From: Plantago elongata
Taxonomy: Eukaryota > Streptophyta > Magnoliopsida > Lamiales > Plantaginaceae
Assembly (NCBI GenBank): GCA_036897095.1
Contig: JAYMSP010000200.1
Coordinates: forward strand, 1-64,000
Direction: 5' to 3'
Length of the DNA stretch: 64,000 bases
Program-made: the position numbers and the translations under genes
Notes under the pieces: model-generated
Told to the model about the DNA's origin: nothing
Database searches by the model: none
The model's input: the letters and a program-made list of their open reading frames with translations, nothing else
Shown here: in pieces, positions 54,101 to 64,000 of the stretch
Numbering within the stretch: the stretch's first letter is position 1
Layout: every line of letters starts with the position of its first letter

Positions 54101-57100
54101 TTGCGTTGCTTGAATATGTACATTTTGACTTTTTCTATGTGTTACCAGTGATGCTAGTAGCTGGAACTGCTTTCTGTCCTTGATAGTAAATAAATTCCTG
54201 CAATCAAAGTTGTCCAGAGTACAAGCAATTACAGAATTAGATATGCTCACCTCTGCTAACTCTTTTCTCATCTTTTGACAGAAGATGATTGTTTGATTCT
54301 GTTTAAGGGGCTTATTATAAGATTATATACATCTGACATCCCCCTAGTTTGTTATTTATACATAATGTTATCACTTGTAACAGGAGAGCATACAATTGAC
54401 GACGACCTGCTTTGATACGAAAAAAAATAATAATAAATAAAAGGAAGGAAACGAAAGTGGCTATTCTCTTTTCATGTTTGCTCCTTTTATTTGCCTTCCA
54501 TTTAGCAAGACACCTGTATTCTCAAGTAATGTTGTAGTAAAAAAGAGACTCTTTCACCATTCTGATTCAATTCAAATTGCATCTCTGCAGTTGGAAGCAG
54601 TTCGCCAGGAGCTAGATGAGGCAAGGCAAGCTGTAAGTGAATCAGAGAAAAAACTCAAGTTCAAAGAAGAAACGGCAGACGCTGCCATGGCTGCTAGACA
54701 TGCAGCTGAGAAGTCATTGAGACTGGCTGATGTGAGAGCAACTCGGCTGAAGGAGCGCGTGGAAGATCTCAGTCGCCAACTTGATGAATTAGATACACGC
54801 GGAACCTCAAGAACAGGTCTAACTGGGCCTAGATATGCATGCTGGCCTTGGCAGTGGCTTGGCTTGGACTATGTAGGTTCCCATCGGATTGAAGCACCAC
54901 AAGAAACTGCCAATGAGATGGAACTTTCTGAACCACTTATTTGATTCGTTTTGCCCACCTTTCTTTTCTTCCTACTTGGATGTTTATATTTGCTGTGATC
55001 AAGAATTGGAAGTTTGTCTGGTGATTTACACTGGAGCATCATTTTACTAAAGTTAATGATTAGTAAATTGTACATTATATATATAGCTCACACGAATTTG
55101 AGGATCATTTTTAAATTCAATTTTCAAGTGATGAGAGGCCTTTCTTTTGATGAGGTGGTTTTGTGAACAGATGTTTATGGTTTCTTTCTGATGACTGACA
55201 GTCAGTTTTGTTTCAGATGGTGCTTATGCTGTTTTTGCAGTTTCATGATCTCTCATGCCAGAAGCTCACCGCACTTCAGCGAATGAAGGTAAATGTAAAC
55301 TAGATCTGCTTTTACAAGTGACTAATTCATATAGAAATAGACAAAAACGACAGAATGGACATTCAGTTCCAGTACACTTCCTGGCTACCAATCTGCTAGT
55401 GTTAGTACACAAAATTTGTTCAGCATGAGTGTACTAATATATCGAGCAGCCAGGCACATTTTAAAAAATCAAGAATACTATGATTTTATCAAACTGCAGA
55501 AAGAAAAAATTAAATTTTGAGGCTTTTTAATAATGATCAGCCTTCCTCTGATGCACCATTGTTGCTACTTTCACCCTCTAACTACTTGGTGGTGCACCGT
55601 TTCCCAATCATAACTCCTGTTGGAGGACTTGTCACCAGAACCTGACAGCGAGCATTAATCCAGTAGGAATACTGGAAAATACCCCCCAGTTTAGACTTTG
55701 CTCTAAACATACCCTTGATCTCAAGATTCACCCTTCCTCTCTCAATCTCCCTCTGAAGCTCCAAACTGTCTGCCATGGATAGCCTGACTTGACTCGATAC
55801 CAAGTGTACAGCAATAAAGCTTGACTCCCTCCTTAAAACAGAGAATGGCTCAACGTACTGAGTTGCAATGAAGTTCTTCCCAAAGTGGAGTTCAAAGATT
55901 ACATAGCTGTAATCCACATTTACTTTTGTGTTTGGATTGGTGAAGTTGGTAAGAACAGTCAAGTCTGCATTGAGAAGATATCCCATATCAAGGTAAGCAG
56001 CATTGAGGGTAACACCACTTATGTCAAACCGTGGGTTGCGTGGTCGGAAAATGAGATACACAGTGAGGATGATAAGTCCTCCAACAATGACAATCATCCA
56101 GAAGACAGCACAAAAGGCAGCCACTAGCCAGGCAAAGGGTTTGGTCCGACGGGAGGTTGGGACCCGCAGTAATGATGGATCATTGTCGTAATTGCGGTGG
56201 CGGCCTCTACCAGAACGATGAGGAGTGGCTGGTGAATATTGAGCTTGTGATGTGGGATGAGGCGGTGCGAACTCTTGGTGATGTTGAGGCAGAGAATCAA
56301 CTTGATGTGGTGGTAAAGGCTTGGGTTGCTGCATAGGGGCCTGAGGTTTCGGGGCATAATGTGGCTCTATTGACGTGCGAGCGGCATGATGTGGTGGCAG
56401 TGGCTCTGGCCTGTGTTCTGGTTGTTGTGAAGGAATTTCCATGGCTGAACCAGTTTTTCGTGGTCGCCTCGACTGTTTTTTAATTGGTGGTGGTTGGGAT
56501 GGGAATTCCATGGCTGGATCAGTTTGCCGTGGTGGGCCTGGTGGCCTCGACTGTTGCGACGGTGGTTGGAGAGGGAATTCGATGACTGGATCATTTCGTC
56601 GTGGTGGCCTCGACCGTTGTGGTGCTGCTGCTGCTGAAGGGAATTCAGCGTCTGGATCGTTTTGTCGTGGAAGGAAGTGAGGATTCACTTCCCGTTGTCT
56701 GAACATCTTGGTGGCTGTGAGATTGATCTGGGAAAATGAAGTGAGTTACTGGTGTCTTTGGTGATGAAGGCAGTAATGGCTCAACTTATGGAGAGGAATA
56801 GAATCTGACATTAGTGATGCAGAGAAGGCAAGTTAAAGCTTGATTCAAAGTGGAAAAAAGTACTCGATTGTTGCCTTAACAGGTTTAATCACTGAACGAG
56901 TGAGCTTTATTAAAACTAAACACTACTACTAACTAATTAGGGCTTGTGTTAAGACTCAAAGTACAATTATCAGTAGGAGATTTGAACATTACGTGATTCT
57001 TAGTTTACCCGACTGTCTCTCATAGATAATGTTTCGAATTAGACCAATTACTTGACCCAATTAACCAAAATGGTATATCGATATGTCTTCAGGTTCCAAC

Positions 57101-60100
57101 TCTTACTTAGAGATTTTTCACCAATTCCCTTGAAACTTGACATGCCAGTCTTACCCCTCAACTCTAAAAGCTTGTGCGGACTCAAACAAGAGACACATAA
57201 GAACACAATGTTTAGGGATTGTTTGACATAGAACTCGAGTTGAAACACATATTCAACTCACAATTGAACATTAGTAAACACCTCATCATTTTGTGGGCTT
57301 CTCTCTTTCGGTCTTTTTTCACCCACATACAACATCATCCATATCGTGCTCCTTCATTATATGTTATTTATAAAGTACAAACACAATATTAACAAGGCGC
57401 AAACTAAATGAATTGAAGAATTGCATCATTTACCTCTTACAAGTATTATTTCGAAAGAGATATTAGAAGATGAAAGTTGACGCAGTCTATATATTTTGTG
57501 TGTTGATGGGTGCTGATTTGGTGAGAGAAGTGAAATTTTGAGATGTAGATATTCATGTTTGGAGGTAAAATTAAGAAGAAAAAAACATAATAAAATACTT
57601 GTGAGGGGTAATATTGCTTTCATGGGCAAATCTGATCGATATGAAGCTAGGTTAGTCACCTTGCCCATGAAAACATTTGCATTTGGTGAGAGAAGTCATG
57701 TTGGAGGTAAAATTCAGAAATAAAAACATAAAAAAATTTGCGAGGGGTAATACTGCTTTCATGGGCAAATCTGATCGATGTGAGGCTAGGTTAGTCACCT
57801 TGCCCATGAAAACATCTGCCTTCGAGAGAGATCAATGGTCTTACCAAATACCAACACAATTTGCATCTACGTGTAGTATCATCTACTCATGATTTAATTT
57901 TATGTTAATACTTTGGTCCTTAACATTTTAAATTTTACAATCTTTGAACTAAAACAAATACATATTTACAATGAAGTCCAATAGTCAAATCTAGAGACAA
58001 AAAAGAGTGAAAAAATGATTTAGCATCCCTCTTTTGTCCTTATTACAATTCATTATTCCCTTTCTTTAATAACTAATTTTTCTTTTCTCTTTTCTTTCAT
58101 TATTTTTTTAAAATTTTCTTCTCTATAATAAACTATCGTCCTTTATTGTATTTAGATTTCATACACATACCTTCACTATATTAAAAAAATTAGAGAAATC
58201 AAATAAATTAGGGTTCCCGACATTTAAAATCTTCAATTTCAGTTCGATTCTTAATTCTGCGAAATAGTTCTTCAATTTTGTACAATGTTTAGTAAAATTA
58301 TTATTCTTCTTAATTTAATTGTCCAATTTACGAGGAATGTTTTATTAGATGGGTAAACTGGTCATTTCGCACTAAGTCAACATTTTAGCTGAAAAATTGA
58401 TCTCAATGTAAATTCTGAAACAATAGAAACATAATCGTTTGAAGAGTATATATATTATATAGTTTATTAAAAGGGATGTGATATCATTATATCATTATCA
58501 TAATAAAGCAAGAAAATAGGTTTGGTAGTTTGACCACAGAAACACAATAGAAATGTGACTCTTCATATTCTCATCCAAAAAATTTGCCAATCTGTCTTCT
58601 CTTCTGTGTCTCTCTCTCTCTCTACCCTTTCACCACCTCCATTTCAATCTCTCTCAGTGAAAACGATACAGGCACACAATACACAGTCAGTCAGAGTCCT
58701 CTCTGTGACTCTTGTTGAAAAACACACACACACACACACGGATCCCTCGTGTTCTTTTCCTTTATTAATCACTCCCTTTTTCCTTATCTCTTCACCTTTT
58801 CTTTCATCCAATCCACTCCACTATACACCCAACAACCAATACGCTGCTACTCTTCTAAGTAAGTCTCCTTTTTCCCTCTTTTTTTTCCCAGTTATGATTC
58901 GATTCACCTTTCACCATGTTTAATTCCATGCTTTTCTGCTCAATTTCAGTTTTAGCTGTTTAATTTGTTCGTGTTTTTACTGGGTATGTCACTTGTTGTT
59001 AGGTCAAGGGTTTTTACCTTTTAACTCAGCTCGGGGAATTAATTGGGGATTTACTTGATTTGTATTTCGTGATCGTTTAGGATCCGCGTTTTGTTACTGG
59101 ATTTCAATTTTTTCATTTTAGTGAGATTCAAATGTTATTGTTGGATAATTATTAGAGAGTTTGTTTTCGTGTGGGATTTTCTCATTTGACTGCTGAATGG
59201 TTGTGCAGAATTAGTTTAAATGTTGCGGGAAGAAGATAAGAATCCGGCACCACCTGGTGGTGGGAGCTGGAGGACGTACTCACGATCTATGTCGTGGACG
59301 GAGCGTCCCCCACCAAGGAAGCCTAATCCTAAACCTCAATGGAACAGCAAAGCGCGGGCTTGTTTGCCGCCTCTGCAACCTCTGTCGATTACACGGCCTA
59401 ATATTGACGAGTGGCCTAGAGCTGGGTCGGATGATGTTGGAATATGGCCGAATGCTCCAACAACACCAGGTGGGAGGCCTGGGTCAGGGACGCCTCGTGA
59501 AAATTCAGGCTCGGAGCCTCCGAGAGAATTTGAGTGTATGAAAGAAAAGCTTGCATTTTTTGACAAAGAATGCTCGAGGATTTTGGATTATGTATATTTG
59601 GGAAGTGAAGCGATTGCCAAGAACCGAGAAGTCCTGAGGCTGAACAAGATTACACATGTACTCAACTGTGTGGGGTTTGTTTGCCCTGAATATTTTAATG
59701 ATGATCTTGTGTACAGGACACTCTGGCTTCAGGACTGTCCAACTGAAGATATTACGAGTATTCTGTATGACGTGTTTGATTATTTTGAAGATGTTCGTGA
59801 ACAGAAAGGGCGAGTACTTGTTCACTGCTGTAAGGGCGTGTCTCGATCAACTTCTTTGGTTATCGCGTATCTTATGTGGAAAGAGGGACGGAGCTTTGAT
59901 GAAGCCTTTGAACTTGTAAAAGTAGCAAGAAGAGTGGCGAACCCTAATGTTGGATTTGCTTGCCAACTTTTGCAGTGCCAGAAGCGTGTGCATGCACTTC
60001 CTGCAAGTCCATCTTCTGTGCTTAGGATGTATCGAATGGCACCACACTCACCATATGATCCTCTTCATCTAGTTCCGAAAATGTTGTGTGAGCCTGGTAC

Positions 60101-63100
60101 TAACAAGCTTGACTCTCGGGGAGCTTATATAGTTCACATTCCTTCTGCTTTATATGTCTGGATCGGGAAGAATTGTTCACAACTGATGTCCGACAATGCC
60201 AAGGCAGCCGCCTCCCAAATTGTTCGTTATGAAAAGGTGCAATGTCCTGTTTCTACAGTTCGAGATGGTGAAGAGAGTACTGAGTTCTGGTATGCTTGTA
60301 GCTTTAAGGAAAGTAGTCAAAGTACAGCTGGTGGATCTTGTGTAGTCCAGAAACTAAGAAAGGTTGATGAGTATGATTTAGATTTTGAAATCTTTCACAG
60401 AGCTCTTGATGGGGGAGTTGTACCACCTCTTCCATTGTCTGGCATGCGATCTGAGACGTGTCTTCCTGCCAGAGATAATGGTTGGAGCAGATTGAGGAAA
60501 AAGTTTGCAAATGGTTCTGCCAAACAATTTGTCACCTCTAAATTAACTTCCAATGGTGCCCAGCAGATAGGTGATGATTTGGAATCAGGGAATCTATCAA
60601 CAGCTTCAAGTATTCAATCAGATTCCCCAGCTTCATTTGCTTCTGCAAGCAGCTGGAACAAAAGTGGCTTCACAGTTGGTCCTTTATCAGATATTAGGTT
60701 TTCACGCTCTGCGTCATTCAGTTTGGTGGAATCATTTCCTTCTCTTCGAATTAGCAGGCTGAAGTCCACTTTTGATTCACCATCAATTTCGCCTTTAACA
60801 TCTGAGAACTCTAGCTCATTTACCGTTTCACCAGCATCATCTAAGTGGTCCGACCTCTCATTTGTATCTGCACAGTCATCGCCTTATGAATGTGCAGTGA
60901 AGGACCCTGATTCTGGTATTAGTCCTGGTATTAGTCCTCTAGGGGAGAGTGTGGGTTCTGTACAGGACATTTCTTCAAGGGGGTATGATGCCTCACCTAC
61001 ACCAGAAGAGGCAATTTCAGCAGATAATACACGAGGAAACAGCCTGTCTTTGAATTTTGGAGATACTCTTCCAGAGCGTAGGGACTCCATTGATGAGGCA
61101 TCTGAAGTTAAAAGTCAACTGTAACTTGGAAGGGTATGCAGTGAGGATTTTTGCGTGGTGCATTTCCATTTGAGATTGATGCCGAATAGCCAATTCTAGA
61201 TGCAAATAGAGACACAGCTGATGATGGATACATTGTTAAGCAGATTAGAAGAGGAGAGAATTAAATAAAATTCTCCGTGTCAATGATATGTCTAATAAAG
61301 TAGCAGAAGCAACTAACCTATGCATAGAATGGATGTGCATTATGGCATCTTTGATTCTTGGTCCATTTAATTTTGGAAACAGTATTCTTTAGCACCAAGA
61401 GGCTGTTGTAAATGCATTGGTAGCGCGTCATGTGACATTGAATCTATGTCCTGCTTGTTTGATGAATTTGGACCGATGACCTCATACTCATAGTGAAGGG
61501 ATTTGGCACGGATGCTCGGATTAAGGTACTCAATACTCTTGGGTTTAATCAAGTGTGTTTGATTAATTAAAGGCCAAAAATTGTATCTTATTTTGGTTGA
61601 TGACATGTGTGCTATTGACCAGTTTTATCCCAAACTTTAGTTTGTTTCAGGTATATAGAACATGCCGGTTGGTGAATCACATTTATAAGTTCACGGAATG
61701 TTATTGAAACTTTACACAGTCCTCACAGAAAATGTAGATTCACACTGGGGGAAGAAAGTATATGCCCCTTGAGTGAAATCTTCCTTTGATTTTATTTTGG
61801 ATGAGCATAAGAAATATTATGTGATTGAATATTGACAACTGAAGAAGTGGATTTCCCCCACTATAATTCCTTGGTGTTTCAGTAATTTGTTCCAGTCATT
61901 CCACCTTAGGATATTGGAACATAAAGCTTGGTCCTTAGACATAGTCTTGAAAGCCAACTTTTGACTAGTTACCATATTAAAGCACCTATTCAAATACTTC
62001 AGCTCTAAACGGGAGTAATCTGATTGCTGAAAGATATGGTGTCTTGAGTGACAGTGATTACTTGCACTATTGCTATTTGCTTGCATTGCCTATCTTCTTG
62101 TATCCCGTTGTAATATTATATATTCATTTCACTAGTGATTGTTCTGGTTTGCAATGGCTAATGTTAAGCATCTGTTTGTCATGTTTCAGGCTGTCAAGTT
62201 TGGTAGAGGAATCTCTGGAGCTTCATGAGTATCTTGGTCGGTTCTTCATTTGGCAAGACAACTTGGATGATTGGATCAATCACATGAGAAGATAGTAAAA
62301 GTGGAAAGTTCAAATCAAATAGTTGCAGCAGCTCTTACGTTGTGCACTGGCATCCCAAACAGGACAACGTCCTGTTTTTTATTGTGAGATGTAAGGAGAA
62401 ACTAAAATTTCTAATTCAAGAACCATGTACAGGGAATAATAAGCTTCCGTGAAATGAAGGTTGATATTTTTCTTTCAAAATATTGCAGTTAATAGTACTT
62501 ACTAGTCCATTTGTTGCTATTCATATGATTTAACCATAATTTATAGCCACTTCATTTAACTTACGGGCGAATGTTCTACTGTCAAAAGCGGTGTGTGTTG
62601 ATATCGGCTGGTTGCAGTTAATATTACTTATAACCCATTTTTGCTGATCATATGTTTCAATAATAATCCCCTATTAACTTCGCCCATTTGAGTGGCTGCA
62701 CTATTTTACAGCTGCATAAGCCATGCATTGAAATCTGATTGTGAATAACATGTACGGAGTGTTTGTTTCCCAATTCAAATTGAGAAAACTCAATTCCAAT
62801 TGAGTTTTGTGCATCTTTTGTACTAAAAACACAACCGGAATTGAGTTTTCTCAGTTCAAATTTAGAACCAACATTGATTTCCTTTATTTAGTTTTCTCCC
62901 TCTTCTCTATTTCTCGCTCATTGTTTACTTGAATTTGAAGAGAAGTGTGAACTAGAAGCTTCATTATCTGTTAAATTCATCTGGTGGGCCTTGGTTCTTT
63001 AGCACAAGTTTGCTGTCCCTGATTTCATGGAAAATAATTGTGTTGTTGGGATCATGATTGGGGAGGAGTAGATTATTGCTATATGTGGTAGTCGGACAAA

Positions 63101-64000
63101 GCCTCTGGATTTGGTTGATTTGGAACTGGTTATTGATATTGTTTGTCATCTTCTGAAAATGGCAATGCTGCATGACTTGGTAACATCCATTTACCTTCAT
63201 GAAGTTTGGGAGTCCATACTTTCTCCTCTATCATGTCATTGTTATTCTCCTTGCATTGTCAATTTTATATCAGGCCAGTCATGATTGTGGATACGTGACA
63301 AAGTAATGGTGTAACCATACATGAAGGAACTACTTCAGCATGGAGGTATGATTTTTTTAAAACATGTGCTATCTTATCTTCATTTTCTTCTTTCAAGGTA
63401 TGTGTTAGTCACTAGCCGTGTCAATTGTGTTCAGTACCAGGACTATCATTCTGCTGCAGCCGTATAAATGCTTTTTATCACAATCCCAGTTCTGTTTAAT
63501 GTGTTTATGAGATTATGTTCTTCTTAGCTATCTGATTTCAGCTGAACTCTCTTAGACTACTCACCATATATTTAGTGAAGTGAGTGATAGTTGGAACTTG
63601 GAATGTATGTCTGATAATTATTGTCCAGATATGGTGTGGACTTAAATTAACTGTGCATATATGTCAGTTGACCCGTCTCATAGCTCTAGAGCTCTAGTTT
63701 TGAAAATTGTAGATGGAAGTTTGCTTCATGTTTCAGTTCTTGGGGACTTTTTTTAATTTTGATTGTTATTGACATTGTAATACTTTTTACACTGTATGTA
63801 GGTCAGAGAAATAAGACAACCCGACTACACACCGAGCCATGTTGCTCTTACTTTTGGAGTGGTGAAAATAGGCACTGAGCATAATACATTAATACCTGAA
63901 ATTTCCAGGCTAATTGTATTTTATTTTGGGTACCATATGATCTTGGTCCATGGATGATGGATTGCAGCTACAGCGGAAGCTCAGATTTAGTTTCAATGCG

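Overview
The window is nuclear DNA of a flowering plant, most likely a eudicot. Its genes are split by short AT-rich introns with GT-AG borders, intergenic DNA is AT-rich and full of decayed transposons, and the gene set is plant specific (sieve-element occlusion proteins, RGLG ligase, MKP1, MDR-like ABCB transporter). I cannot place it lower than eudicot from sequence alone. An asterid is a guess.

Layout. 1915-6514 (+): ABCB transporter, 7 exons, 1245 aa. 11595-12812 (+): single-exon JINGUBANG-like WD40 protein. 12813-20439: gene-poor, with a long-inverted-repeat transposon, a possible minus-strand terminal exon and a triplicated repeat. 20440-20511 (-): tRNA-Thr(UGU). 20573-24763 (+): two diverged copies of an unrecognised, very basic Arg/Trp repeat protein family; one has a clear signal peptide. 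They lie in duplicated DNA that also carries a Stowaway MITE and an LTR-like insertion. 25200-28960 (-): relic Ty1/copia element, next to a second copy of the long-inverted-repeat transposon (29153-30168). 30920-39271 (-): two tandem sieve-element occlusion (SEO, phloem P-protein) genes. 40484-42136 (+): 20S proteasome beta-2 subunit, 8 exons. 42619-45714 (-): secreted GH5 cellulase-like enzyme with a C-terminal lectin-like region. 46655-49151 (-): RGLG-type copine/RING ubiquitin ligase, 11 exons. 50790-51116: LINE scrap. 51527-54944 (+): coiled-coil protein, 5 exons. 55582-56706 (-): NHL/LEA-2 membrane protein with a repetitive proline-rich N-terminus. 59220-61124 (+): MAP kinase phosphatase MKP1 with an intron in its 5' leader.

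As usual for a plant chromosome the genes are independent units, not operons. Only the SEO pair and the basic-repeat pair are local duplicates whose products probably act in the same process. Exon borders of the multi-exon genes were chosen so that phases match across every junction and the joined proteins fit the family length.

The least explained item is the basic-repeat pair: a predicted secreted leader, then tandem units with a P-R-R-x-W-F-K/R-R/K core separated by Gly/Asp-rich spacers, like a precursor of several cationic Trp/Arg peptides. Other points are decapeptide repeats in one SEO protein, an inferred GC-AG intron in its neighbour, an in-frame 90-nt intron next to the ABC signature motif, and a plastid 16S rRNA fragment in nuclear DNA.
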